This document shows positions 10,355-21,184 of a stretch of DNA of 57,500 bases, one piece after another. How positions within the stretch are numbered: the first letter of the stretch is position 1; every line of letters begins with the position of its first letter. A program made the position numbers and the translations under genes. Source of the DNA: Prorocentrum cordatum (taxonomy: Eukaryota; Sar; Dinophyceae; Prorocentrales; Prorocentraceae). The notes under the pieces are model-generated. The model made no database searches. It was not told the origin of the DNA and was given only the letters and a program-made list of their open reading frames with translations. The stretch covers positions 17,501-75,000 of the forward strand of contig CAUYUJ010014185.1 of the NCBI GenBank assembly GCA_963575745.1. Direction: 5' to 3'.

Positions 10355-13300
10355 TCAATCCTGCTCTCGCACGGGCTTTCCCGTGTACGGATTCTTACCG
10401 TCCAGGATTCGATCACGATATAGCTTCCGCCACCGATGGGCGGCAATACCCTTCGTCAAAGGGCCCTCGCATTCCCGCAACAACTTCTGGGCTCGGGAAC
10501 GGGCGAAAGCCCTACAAATTCGGCACACAGCATAACCCACCTTCTCAACCACTTCGTGTTCCCGAGGTGGGGGTGGAGGTGAAACCTGGGACCCAGACCC
10601 CCTTGCTTCCGCAGCCCTCTCAGCCGCAGCTGCACGGATCTGGTCCGTCACACACTCGCCGTGGACCAGGGCCTTGACTTTCAAACGGGCCCTGCCTTTT
10701 GAAATGCCCCCCCCCCATCCAGGGCACAACTCCGGCTTGGCCATGCTGAGACGAGCGGCCACGCGGACGAGGCGAGAGCACTCCAGACACTGCCACTTAC
10801 CACCCTCAAGGAGCCTAAAACGATGGGCCCGCTCAGGCGCGACTGCCAAAGGGCGGGCAATACGTTCGCTCCTCCGAGTCCGACCAGCAGGGGACGGCAG
10901 GCTCGTGGTGGTAGCTTTGGCTTCACTAAGATCCACTCGGAAAGACGCTGCATACTGTAGCAGCCTCTTCTGAAATTTAAGACACTGCTTGACCTGTTCC
11001 ACCTTCCACTTTGGGGCGGCATAGGGGTCAGCTCCCTCTCTTGCACGAGCGTCAGCACACCTAATCATATCAAAACGCACAAGACTCTCACCCGAAAGAC
11101 AGGCTCTTTGGGTCTTGGTCATGTGAGACTTAATCTTGACTACTTGAAGGGACTCCCCTGGGATGAGACACTGATCCTCCAGGGCATCCCAAACAAGCTT
11201 CCACAGGTGCGCGGTTATATGCTCGCTATTCACACAAAATTCTTTGCCCGCCAAGAGCCCCTGAACGACCTGCTTGCTATCTATCAGGAGCCCTACGAGC
11301 CCTACCGAGTGCTTTACAGCCTGGTACGCAGCCCAAATCTCACAGTGGGCCGACGTGGGCCTCGCAACTGGCACAGCACCGAACAATGACTGAATCTCAC
11401 TTTTCTTTTCAGCGCTCCAGGTGATGGCGGCGAAGCCTCCCGTGGATACCTCCTCCACGTCGGGGGACAGGACGCATCCGTCCGTGGCCACCCAGCCCGA
11501 CAGCACCATCTCGCCGTCAGGATCGCCCCACTGGTACTCGTCGGGCGGCGTGGGCACCTGGTAGTCGGCCACGGGGTCCGCGATCAGGCCGCGAGCCCAT
11601 TTCCAGAAAAGCGCGTCGCCGCCTCTGCAGCCCTGCTCCTCCTTCGTGGCGGCCGTCTCGCCCAAATGCACCACGTCCCGAAAACTGTTCTTGAGAGTCG
11701 GCTCCGTGAGTCCATCACGAATCGTGACGCACACATCTGCATCACAAAGAAAATACACATGCATCAAAGTGCCCTTCTTCTTGCCGCACAAAGGGCACAG
11801 AGGGCTCGTGACCTGGCCGCGCTCGTAGCACACCGTCTGCACAGGGTAACCTCCTAGCGCGACCGTCCTGGCACTGTTGATGTGGTGCCTCGTCCAGGTC
11901 TCCGTGGTCTTGGAGCGCATGAGCTGCTTGACTGGCAGCAGGAAGGGAGTGGGTCGGAGCGGCTGGCGCTCCTCATCAGCTAGCGCCCAGTCCATGAGCT
12001 TCTTCTTTGCGACCGCCCTCTCTGCAGATCGCAAGATCTCGAGGGGGGCGACCTCGCGGATGTCCCACTTGCCGTGGACGCCGTCGAGGATGGTCCAGGC
12101 GTCCTCCATGTGCCATCCCAGCTCGTGCACCGTCAGCATGGTGGCAGCCGCTGGCCCCCGCGCCATCTTCCAGGCGTCGAACTTGGCGGGGCCATAGGTG
12201 AAGGCACGCTGCACCTTGGGCCACTGACGGCCCCACGCGTGGGCCATCTCCTTCCGTCTCTCGGGCTGGTCCCAGGCCTCGCGCAGCCATGCCCGAAGAG
12301 GGGCGATCCTGAGCTGCTCGGCGCCGTCCGTCCTCGGCGCAATCGCCCAGCCCAGCGTGCCCGAACGAAAAGTCCCAGCCCCCGCGCGCACGGCAGCTGT
12401 CTTGGCCATGACGAACTTGAGGACGGCAGGAGGAGTGCCAGCGCAGGTCGCCCCATGCGCCACTGACGCTTTGAGGCCTTGCTGCACCACAGGGCGCACC
12501 CTCACCCCTCTGCGCTTGAGGGCCGCCCCCTTGTGCCAGCGGCCTCGGGCAGTCTTGGCCCGTCTGGCTCTGGTGGCCTTCTTCCGAAGGCCCTGGGGTT
12601 GGTAGTCCACGCCCAACCAGCGCTCGCTCTCACCGTGCTGCAGGCCGATGTCCGCCATGGGCTGTGCCAGCTCCTGTGCCAAGGAGCCGTCGCTGGAGAC
12701 GAACTTTGACTTGCCTCCCTCACCCTTCGAGACCTTGAGCTGCAGCAGCGACTCCAAAAGGCGGATGAGGGTGCGTGCCAGGTCGGGGAAGATCACCTTC
12801 AGCTGTGCGCTCCTGCCCACCATCCGCAGGGCTAAGTCGTCCACAAACTTCGTGATCTCCAGTTTGGCCCCTGGCCATCGGGCCACGACGTCCAGGATCG
12901 GACGCAGCACAATCTTCAGGAAGCGATTGGCATACTTCGACCCAGCGGGCAACCCCACGTAGGTACACATGGCGTCGGCGACGGCCTGGCCCTTTCGGAC
13001 CGCCCGAGGGAAGGCGTACGACTCCAGAGAAAGGGCCAAGACACTCATGGGTGCTTGCTGCACCATGCCGAGAATCCAAATCAAGTTGAGCGCTACATAT
13101 TCATAAGCCTTCTCCAAATCCATCAAGGCGGTGAGGGACGCGAAACAGGTACCTTCCAAGGCCTCGTCATCCAACATCGCTCTCCAAACAGCATGCTCAC
13201 TGCTGCGCCCTGGTGATGCCCAGTCGTAGGGCCTCACGTGGGCCCGCTCCCACTGCCGAATCAAGGGATCACGAACAGCCTCCCAGATGCGCACTGGCGT

Positions 13301-14342
13301 GGGGAAAAGGGTGATGGGCCTGCCGCCGCCGTCCTCCTTGGCGACCAGGAAAAGGATGAGCATGCGTATGGCCGCAGGCCACGAGCAGAGCCGCTCGCAC
13401 AGCATGAGGATGTCCCCGAGGCTGGTCACAGCCTCGTCACTGAGCCAGGCCAGGTGCCCAAAGTGCCAGCCGTCAAGCCCGAGCCCAGTCTTCCATTTGT
13501 AGCTGCGGCATATGGTGCGCACCTGCATCGCGTCGATGATGGGCAGCTCCTGCGCGTGGGCCATCCGTTGGGTCTGGACCTGAGTGTCCTGCCACAACTT
13601 GGTGTAGTCACCTGGCCCAGCGCGCCAAATGCTAGCCCACTCCTGCGCCTCCTGATTGACCGCGAGCTGCGGGTCCGCTGGCAGCTTCAGCTTCTTGGCC
13701 GACGAGGTTGGCTCCTTCCACGCCTGCTTCCAGTGGCAGATGCGGTGCAGGTAGCCCCCTGGGCCTGGGAACTTCGCGCTCAGGCGCTCGTAGAACCGCT
13801 TGGAGCGCTGCCGCATGAGGTGCTGCTCCCAGGTCTGGGCCCGCACCTTGGCGAACTGCTGCAGCGCGAAAATGGCCTGCGCGCCGATGATGTGGGGCTC
13901 CACGTCGGCGAGGGTGCGCAGCGCTGGCAGTAACCCCGCGCTCCAGGGCTCCAGCTGGTCCCAGTGGTGCCTCGCCTGGAGCAGCTTCCTCCAGGCCCGT
14001 CTGAGCTGGCCTGTGACCTCCTCGTTGTAGGATCGAGGAGGCCCTTCTCCCGAGGTGGTAGCCTGGCCTGCTGGGGCCTCCGACTTGGCCTTGGGTACCG
14101 ACTGGCCCAGCAAGACGCAGCAGACGAGTTGGCCTATCCAGGCCAGTTCCCCCGCGGCCCAACGCCAGGCCCTGGCTGGGCCTCGATCAGCCACGGGGCT
14201 GTCATGCTTCGGAAGAAGCTGTCTCTGCACCACCTCGGGAGTCAAGCCTCGGCCTTCATGCCTGCGTGCCTCCGACTCCGTCCAGCCGAACAGAGATCGA
14301 AGCTCGGCCTCAGCTGCAGAGCAAAACCCCCATCCAGCACTG
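10355..14342 (-). CDS. L2 reverse transcriptase-RNase H polyprotein
   Basis: About 1,300 codons. No ATG opens the frame; coding-like sequence (GWGFCSAAEAELRSLFGW) runs up from a TTG at 14,245 into the end of the endonuclease frame, so it was probably fused by a frameshift. Counting from that TTG: helical linker 1-235; RT 240-560 with WKTGLGLDGWH, fingers AKEDGGGRPITLF, motif A ALMDLEKAYEYV (about 375), motif B GLPAGSKYANRF, and catalytic FVDD (about 466); thumb; CxxC...H...C knuckle (about 815-833); RNase H about 918-1070 with ATDG, AHCEIWAAY, LLIDSKQV and CADARAREGAD, giving the D-E-D-D tetrad; then two CxxC modules near 1150 and 1245. It would copy element RNA at the nicked target. Confidence 0.9.
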
Positions 14343-14873
14343 GTCCAGGTGCTGCTGCGAGCCGTGGAGCAGGCCGAGCTTGGGGTAGCCCTGCGGGATC
14401 TCGGGCTGCCTGACAGGTGGCGGCCTAGTGATGGGGTACTGCTTGGGGCCCTTGAGAACCTGGATCTGGCACGCGTGCCAGGGCTTGTCGGCGCGGATCC
14501 AAGTCGGCCTGTGCGGCCTGTAGGGCATGTTCTCGAAGGACTTCACTGGGCAAAAGATCACGGCCAGCCTCGCATCCACCCAGAAGAAGTCAATGACCCG
14601 ATCATTAAACTCCTCTACGCCCTGCTTTACCACCTTGGACCTGCATGTGCCTCCTTCCCCTTGCCAGGCCAGAACTTGACCCTTGGCCTCCTGGTTCCAG
14701 GGGCTGTCGAGGATGGCGTGCGTCTCATTGTTGAAGTCACCCATGGCCATCCAGGGGATCCTCATCTGGCAGACCCAGTGCACGATGGTGTCCAGCAGGG
14801 CCGCGTTCAAGGCCCAGGTGACGGGCTTGCCCGTGAACAAGTACACCGAGAAAAAGGCCACCCAGCCCATGCC
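14310..14873 (-). CDS. L2 endonuclease second half, in frame after TAG
   Basis: Begins in the same frame directly after the TAG codon of the preceding ORF (TAG, GGC, ATG GGC TGG). Sequence shows the remaining EEP motifs: VAFFSVYLFTG, the catalytic GDFN near 14,734-14,745, DFFWVDARL, and YRPHRPTW in place of SDHRPV. The fold is therefore continuous across the stop. Suppression of one TAG, or reversion of one base, would give a single zinc-finger/coiled-coil/endonuclease protein. The frame ends at TGA 14,310-14,312, while the RT frame is already open and coding-like at least 100 bp upstream of that point. Confidence 0.75.
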   Translation of the reverse strand, partial: GMGWVAFFSVYLFTGKPVTWALNAALLDTIVHWVCQMRIPWMAMGDFNNETHAILDSPWNQEAKGQVLAWQGEGGTCRSKVVKQGVEEFNDRVIDFFWVDARLAVIFCPVKSFENMPYRPHRPTWIRADKPWHACQIQVLKGPKQYPITRPPPVRQPEIPQGYPKLGLLHGSQQHLDQCWMGVLLCS

Positions 14874-16673
14874 CTAGACCTCGGTCATGCCCAAGCACAG
14901 CCTGCCTGCGGCGCCCGCGGGGGAGATGTCCCACGACGCCTTGCCTGGCGCCAGGCTGAGGCTCAGGCAGCGCGGTGTGACCAGCGCCACACCCGCGGAG
15001 TAGCCGCCCTCTGCCGTGCGCACGGCAGGCGCACCCACAACTCGCCAGCCCCGTCGCTCTTGCGCCGCCGCAGTGACGTGGAACCACTCGGCGGGCTTCG
15101 CGTGCTCCTGCACCGCTATGACGGGGACGCCGCCGCTCTTGATGAGCTGGCCGGTCTCCTCTTCCATGAACTCTTCGACGCGAGCCCAGGAGAGATTGGC
15201 ATTGAAGGTGGCGGCAATGACGTGTCGAGCTCCTCGCCGAGTGCGTCGGCGCCTCTGAGACGGCCCAGCTGGGGCATCCCCAACGTGCTGCGACCTGCCC
15301 TCGAGGTAGATGGACTGAGAGGTGTTGGGTTCGACGGGCGGTGGCTTCCTGCCCATGGCCGCGGGCGCGCAGTAGCCATCGCCCTGGCCAGCGTACGCGT
15401 CCCCGCCGCCCTCAGAGAAGCCATCCCCGTGCAGCTCCTCCTCGTAGAGGCCCTCGCTCGTCCAGAACTGGCCGTCCCCGTAGGTGGTCCAGTCGAGCAA
15501 GGGCGGGCCCGCGGGCCCATCAAAGAGGCGCCTGGGGGAGCGCCTCCTTGCCGTGGTGGTCGTAGAAGGAGCCCAGCACCGCCCGCTTGGCGGCTCGCTC
15601 CTCCTCGGGCAGCCCGCTGAGGTACTGGTCCACCAGCTCGTCCCGCTTGCGCTTCTGCTCCTCCACTGAGCCGCCGCCGCCATCGGCCGAAGCCTCAGCA
15701 GCAGGCCCCCTGGGGGCGCGGCAGCCGCCGCTGCACCAGGCCCCCCAGGAGGCGCGGCGGCAGCAGCAGCGGGGGGCCCTGAGGCCTGAGGGAGCTCCTT
15801 GACCAGCTTGAGCAAGCTCTGGAGGGACTCCACGAGCGGCTTGGGCACCGAGTCGCCGTCGCCCTCGGTGTCCCCCACCAGCTTCTCCAGGTTCGCCACG
15901 AGCTGGCTGATGACCGCCTGCCCGCAGTGGGGGCCACCGCCGAGAGGGCCCGCTGCCCCAGCTGGGGCCTGCTCCTCAGCAACCACTCGCCTGGCCAGTT
16001 GAGCCTTCTCCTCCTGCAGCTGCTCCAGCTCCTTGCTGGCCGCCTCCTGCATCCGCTGAGCCTCCGCCAGGCGCTGCTGAAGCTCGGGCACGACCTCATC
16101 GCGCTGGCGAGCGAGCTTGCGCTGCGCGGCGGCCATCTTGCCCTCCAGCGCCTGCAGCTGCAGGTGCAGAGGCTTGCCTGCCCGCTTCTGGGCGACAAGG
16201 GTCGCCTTCTCCGCCCGCTTGGCCTCGATGATGGACCCGAGACTGGGGTCGGCGAGGGACTCCAGCATGCCGATCGACTTGTCGAGCACCGCGATGGGGT
16301 CGGGCTGCTCGGCTGCCTTGGACTTGAGCAGATCAGTGCCAGCTCCGAAGTAGCCCCAAGCAGCGCCAGCAGTGCCGCGAGGAGCGGGGCCAGCCACGCC
16401 CTTGTCCTTGCCCTTGTCTCCCTTCTCCTTGCCCCTGCCTTTGGCCTTGCCCCCAGCTGGGGGGTTGGCCGCCTGCCACGGTCGCCGCACAGGGGAGGAG
16501 CGGGACGCACGCGTGATGGCCGCCTGGATGTGCTTCGGCGCGGGGGCGAAGCACTGGCGGCACTGCATCTTGGTCGCGAAGTTGCCTCCTGTGCCACAGT
16601 GTCCACATGTCCAAGGCTCGGCCCCCTGGAGCGAAGAAAAAAACTGAAGCGACGCATCCTTCCACGGTGCCAT
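14874..16673 (-). CDS. L2 ORF1: zinc finger, coiled coil, first half of endonuclease
   Basis: About 599 codons from the ATG at 16,673 (a GTG six bases upstream is less likely) to TAG at 14,876. Residues 20-42 hold a RanBP2-type finger, WTCGHCGTGGNF with a second CRQC. Residues about 60-100 are basic and Gly-rich (nucleic-acid binding). About 125-290 is a long charged coiled coil. An Ala/Pro linker follows, then from about residue 490 the endonuclease begins: TFNANLSW (metal Asn), VIAVQEHAKP (metal Glu), GGYSAGVALV. Between about 15,700 and 15,535 this frame gives Ser/Arg/Thr-rich text, whereas a neighbouring frame gives QKRKRDELVDQYLSGLPEEE, so two compensating indels are likely. The TAG falls mid-domain. 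Confidence 0.8.
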   Translation of the reverse strand: MAPWKDASLQFFSSLQGAEPWTCGHCGTGGNFATKMQCRQCFAPAPKHIQAAITRASRSSPVRRPWQAANPPAGGKAKGRGKEKGDKGKDKGVAGPAPRGTAGAAWGYFGAGTDLLKSKAAEQPDPIAVLDKSIGMLESLADPSLGSIIEAKRAEKATLVAQKRAGKPLHLQLQALEGKMAAAQRKLARQRDEVVPELQQRLAEAQRMQEAASKELEQLQEEKAQLARRVVAEEQAPAGAAGPLGGGPHCGQAVISQLVANLEKLVGDTEGDGDSVPKPLVESLQSLLKLVKELPQASGPPAAAAAAPPGGPGAAAAAAPPGGLLLRLRPMAAAAQWRSRSASGTSWWTSTSAGCPRRSEPPSGRCWAPSTTTTARRRSPRRLFDGPAGPPLLDWTTYGDGQFWTSEGLYEEELHGDGFSEGGGDAYAGQGDGYCAPAAMGRKPPPVEPNTSQSIYLEGRSQHVGDAPAGPSQRRRRTRRGARHVIAATFNANLSWARVEEFMEEETGQLIKSGGVPVIAVQEHAKPAEWFHVTAAAQERRGWRVVGAPAVRTAEGGYSAGVALVTPRCLSLSLAPGKASWDISPAGAAGRLCLGMTEV

Positions 16674-16799
16674 CAACACGCTGTGGCTGGCAAAGAGGAC
16701 GAGCAGGGCAGTTGAGTACCGAATGTGCCCTGACTGGTGATGTCAGGGGAAAGCTGCTGGGGCCGACCTGCTGAAAGAATGACACTGTATCACGTATGC

Positions 16800-17003
16800 C
16801 CAGTGCGTGTGCGCGTGTGTGCGTGTGTGCGTGTGTGCGTGTGTGCGTGTGTGCGTGTGTGTATGTGTGTGTTGCGCGTGTGCGTGTGCGTGTGTGCGTA
16901 TGTGTGTGTGTGTGCGTATGTGCATATGTGCGTATGTGCGTGTGTGTGCGTGTGTGCGTGTGTGCGTGTGTGTGTGTGTGCGCGTGTGTGTGTAGGTGCG
17001 CGC
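16800..17003. repeat. (GT)n-rich variable microsatellite
   Basis: About 200 bp of TGTGTGCG/TGTGCGTA variants. It sits just upstream of the L2 start on the minus strand and makes both strands appear open as Val/Cys or His/Thr repeats. Not protein-coding. Confidence 0.9.
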
Positions 17004-17184
17004 GTCGAGATACGGGAAGAAACTCTTCTGCTCGTGCGGTGTTCAAAACGCCCTCCACTCGCAAAATTGAGCGCAAAAAGCGTGGACGAAATACATAGGA
17101 CACTTTCCAAAGCACCCCATGCGCGAGCATGCTTAACATGTGCCATACACCTCACGTGTGGAGGGAGAGCTTGGTCCATGAGAA

Positions 17185-17262
17185 CTCATCCTCATCGTCC
17201 TCCTCCTGCTCCTCGTCCTCGTCCTCGTCCTCCTCTTCTTCTTCCTCCTCATCCTCCTTCTA
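17185..17262. repeat. (TCC)n/(TCG)n microsatellite
   Basis: Imperfect TCC/TCG/TTC triplets over about 75 bp. Confidence 0.8.
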
Positions 17263-17633
17263 TCCTCCTCATAGTGTGCAACATAAACACAATATTCCAT
17301 ACCAGAATCGGACAACACGCCCACATCTAGAAGCCGCGGGCCGTGAACTGCAGGCCAGGAAGAGAAACGTCGAAGTCCCACCGCGCGCCCACGCTCATCA
17401 AGGCTGGGGAGCCACGGGGGACAACGGAGAATGTCAGCGAAACTTTCGCACGGGTCGTACATCATGCAACTTGTCCCTGCCCTGGTCACTACCGGTAAGC
17501 CGGCTGTCTAAACGAGAGGGCCCCTTCGGTGGCCACGGGGTGAAAGCAGGCGCGCGATGTGCCAATGCGATCGCTGGCTATCGCAAGCAACTCGCAAAAC
17601 ATTTCGACGTTCTCCACCTGCACCAGCCGAGAC

Positions 17634-20048
17634 CGCACGTGCAACTGTCCAATTGCACACCGGGCTGGCGGCGGCGAGGTCCCAGACGCGGACGGAGGAG
17701 TCCCACGAGCCTCCCCTGGCCAGCTGTCTTGGAAGTGAAAGCCTGACAAACGGAGCGAAGAACAATCATAGATATCCGCCAGTCGGAAGGAGGAGGTGGA
17801 AGCATGAAGCCGAAAGGCGGATCAACTAGATAAGGTTCGGGAGCGCACAAAACATAACAAGCACACACAGAAGATCGATTATTGGAGTAGGAAGGCGCTT
17901 GAAGTAGATAGGGGTCTGGGAATACCAAATACCTGCTTTCAACGACCGGCGTGTAGCCGTGGGCGACCCATGCATGGGGGACAACCCCGCCGCTCGCCCA
18001 CCCCCTCTTTGTCTCCACCTCTCCGCCTCCCCCGCCCCTCCGCAATTCACCAATGAATGCTACTCTCCCCCCCTAAATTGTCTGGAAAATCACCAGCCCC
18101 CTTCGCGTCATGATTTGTTACACAAGAGTCCAATCAGTGATATCCTTTGTGGTCTTTCACACTCGAACTGCTTTCGGTGTTTCAAGATGGTGCTCCAGCT
18201 GCCGCGTGGGCCTCGTTCTCGGATCGGCGCGTGGCTCCCCGTCGTTCAGGATGGCGCTCTCGCCCCAGCGCGGGCCACCTCTCTGGGGCCGAGCCCTCCG
18301 CCTTCCCCTCGTCCGCCTGTTCCCGCCCCTCCTTCCACTCCAGCTCCTGCTGCTGCTGTTCGTCTCACCCCAGCGCGGGCCACTCTTCTGATTCCGAGTC
18401 TTTGATCATCGTTGTCGTCCCCGTCGCGTCCCCTCTTCCGCCTTCCCCTGGTCCTCCTCTCCCTCCCGGTCCTTTCGCTTCAGTTCCTGCTTCTGCTGCT
18501 GTTCGTCCTCATCCTTTTTCTCCCACGCACCCTCCTGCTCACCGGCCGCCTCCTGTGCACGCAGCTCCCGTTTTCCCGATCGCGCACAACAAGAAGTGGT
18601 CTTTCTGTGTGAGTCGCAGGTCGGCTATGACACGCGTCTGCGGATGGATAAACATCAGCGCGATGGGAAGGGATGGGAGGGAGTGATGGGATGTCAGATG
18701 GGGCGCGAGCACACCTACTTGCCCCACACCCCCCTTCCCCTCCCCTCCGCTGTCCGCTCCGCCCCTAGAAGGACTAAGGGGAAACATCGGTATCGATATG
18801 TTTTTTTCGCCGAGTGCATACGCCCAAATGGCTCTAACGTAGAGAATAATCGTGTGCCACTGTGAACGTGCGAGCAAGCAGCACGACACACGAGCGATCC
18901 CGAGAAACGGGCGAGCAGGCCAGCCTCATCGTTCGGAACTCCTCGCTGGCAAAGGAGGCGCACCCAAGCAGCAGCAGGGCGAATGACGGTGCGCATGCTA
19001 TGAGTACCAGGCTTGAGGGAACAGGATGGGTGGGGAGGAGGTGGAGGGACGAAGAGATCGAGAGGGAGGATGCAAGAGGTCCCCCAGGCAATGCGAAACA
19101 CGCTGCCCACACCGCGCACACGTGCGTGCGCACGTGGCGTTTCCAGGCACCGCGTATGAACGTGCTACGAACCACCTGTCACACAGAAGTCGTGACGTCC
19201 TGCCTCGCCGCTTCAGTCTCCCAACCTTGGACGGGAACACATCTACTGCACCGTATGAATGGGGATTGGGAGAGTGCAGGGGGAACGGGGAGGGAGAGGG
19301 GGGGTCCGAGACGCAAGGGTTCTAGGTTGGCCCCGCGCGGGCCCACGAATGCGCACGAGGTCCAGACAGGAAACATAAAGCCGCCAACCACCAACGACGA
19401 CGGCGACGGCGGCAGACGACGACGGCGACGGCGACAACGACACGACAGCTAACCAACGGGAAACCCGACGGCGGCAGACGAAGACGGCGACGGCGACAAC
19501 GACACGACAGCTAACCAACGGGAAACCCGACGGCGGCAGACGAAGACGGCGACGGCGACAACGACACGACAGCTAACCAACGGGAAACCCGAAACGACAC
19601 GACCGACGACAGAGTGGGAGGACGGGGAGGGGGAGCGCGGAGTCGGCGGCAGGCACAGTCAGAGGACAGCGCGGGCAGGGCAGGAAAGCGGAGGGAAAGG
19701 CGTCAAGCTGTGGGGGCTCGGCGCCAGGTGGGATCGCGGCGGCTCACCACGGAGGGAGGAGGAGGGGAAGGAGGAGGAGGAGGAGGAGGTAAATGATGAG
19801 GAGAACGATTACGGATCACGATGATGATGCTGATGATGGCGATGGTGATGATGATGAGCATGACGAGGACGATGATAAAGACGATGATGATGATGCTGGT
19901 GAGGATGCTGATGTTAATGATGATGGTAATGATGATGGTAATGATGACGATGACGATGGCGATGGTGATGATGATGATGACGATGCTGATGCTGATGCTG
20001 GTGCTGATGCTGATGCTGATGATGATGATGATGATGATGATAATGATA

Positions 20049-20135
<87 letters not shown>

Positions 20136-20406
20136 CTGCTTATGACGATGATGATGATGACGACGAGGGGGAGGAGCAGGAGGAGGAGGAGGAGGAGGAG
20201 CGAGGAGAGAGTCTCTTGCTACATGATGCGCAGCTTTACCACCAAATTCTGCACCGATCCCCCCACCCCACCACTCAGCAGCGTGAACGGGTAGCGCGCA
20301 CTGGCCCCAAAGTGCAAGCAAGTCGCTACCTGGCTATGCCCTTTCAAGCTGAACTTTGGGTGCTTGGGCTCACCGTCCTCGCCGGCCTTCCTCTTCACCC
20401 CAACAC
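17634..20406 (-). CDS. WD40-repeat protein gene, three exons recognised
   Basis: Exon A, 20,406-20,240: GVKRKAGEDGEPKHPKFSL then KGHSQVATCLHFG and FTLLSGG, a WD40 blade; CAG acceptor, GTAAAG donor. Exon B, 18,637-18,543: TRVIADLRLTQKDHFLLCAI then GKTGAACTGG; CAG acceptor, GTGAGC donor. Exon C, 17,727 to about 17,634: QLARGGSWDSSVRVWDLAAA then SPVCNW, a textbook GSWDxxVRVWDL strand. A to B joins in phase 0, and B to C joins through a split codon (CG|A) with the frame kept. The product would be a beta-propeller scaffold; subfamily not recognised. Introns (1.6 and 0.8 kb) hold microsatellites and a 62-bp array. Terminal exons were not found; after exon C the frames are unclear. Confidence 0.65.
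19395..19592. repeat. 62-bp tandem repeat, about three copies
   Basis: Unit contains GACACGACAGCTAACCAACG and GGAAACCCGACGGCGGCAG. Starts at 19,439, 19,501 and 19,563 give an exact 62-bp period. It lies inside the first WD40 intron. Confidence 0.9.
19748..20205. repeat. (GGA)n then (GAT)n microsatellite
   Basis: About 300 bp of GAT/GAC triplets (19,815-20,165) flanked by GGA/GAG runs. It produces apparent poly-Asp, poly-Met and poly-His frames that are not genes. Located in the WD40 intron downstream of exon A. Confidence 0.95.
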
Positions 20407-20479
20407 CTGCGACGCGCACATGAATAAACAGGGCCGCCAGAGCCAGCGTATCAGATGTCGAGCGGGCAGAAGCCCGACT

Positions 20480-20830
20480 GACTCGGAAGGAAGGGCGGGG
20501 GGAAGGAGGGAGGGGGGAAGAACGGAGAGGGGAGGAGGGAATAGATGGGAAGGAGGGGGGAGGGACGGAGAAGGGTAGAGCGGGGGATGGCAGAAGAAAG
20601 GGGAGAAGGGGAAGGACAGAGGGACCTCCTCCTCCTCCTCCTCCTCCTCCTCCTCCTTGTCCTCACCACCATCACCATCCTCATCAGCATCGCAATCATC
20701 ATCATCGTCCTCACCATCGTCACCATCCTCCTGCTCCTCCTCCCGCTCGTCCCCCTCCCCCCTCCTCCTCCTCCTCCTCCTCCTCCTCCTCCTCCTCCTC
20801 CTCCTCCTCCTCCTTATCCTCATCCTTCCC
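20480..20830. repeat. Purine block followed by (CTC)n tract
   Basis: 20,480-20,620 is G/A-rich. 20,625-20,820 is mostly CTC triplets interrupted by CAT/CGT. Strand asymmetry switches at about 20,625. Confidence 0.85.
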
Positions 20831-20967
20831 TTCTTACCCCGCCTGTTTCCTTTTTCCCAACCATCCTGTGGTGTTGGGTCCTCGTTTTGAAACGACGGTG
20901 CCCCGCGTTCCTCTCCTCTCCTCTCCTCTCCTCTTCCTCCTCCTCCTCTTCCCCCTCCTCCCTCCTC

Positions 20968-21180
<213 letters not shown>

Positions 21181-21184
21181 GTCA

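Larger units (their letters stand above)
10355..16673 (-). mobile_element. Near-complete non-LTR retrotransposon L2
   Basis: A 6.3-kb minus-strand element with, in order, RanBP2-type zinc finger, Lys/Glu-rich coiled coil, AP-endonuclease-like (EEP) domain, reverse transcriptase, CCHC-like knuckle, RNase H and two C-terminal CxxC modules. Catalytic motifs of all three enzymes are intact. Interruptions are few: a TAG at 14,874-14,876 inside the endonuclease, a frame change between endonuclease and RT (14.31-14.40 kb), and a ~170-bp stretch of ORF1 (about 15,535-15,700) that reads as protein only in another frame. Either a young dead copy or a live one with assembly errors. Ends were not defined by a target duplication. 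Confidence 0.85.

Noticed and set aside
16737-17139. Val/Cys and His/Thr repeat ORFs near 16.8-17.0 kb
   Set aside because: Translations of the (GT)n tract.
19793-20578. Long poly-Asp/poly-Met/poly-His reading frames
   Set aside because: They are translations of (GAT)n in different frames and strands; no non-repeat domain is attached.
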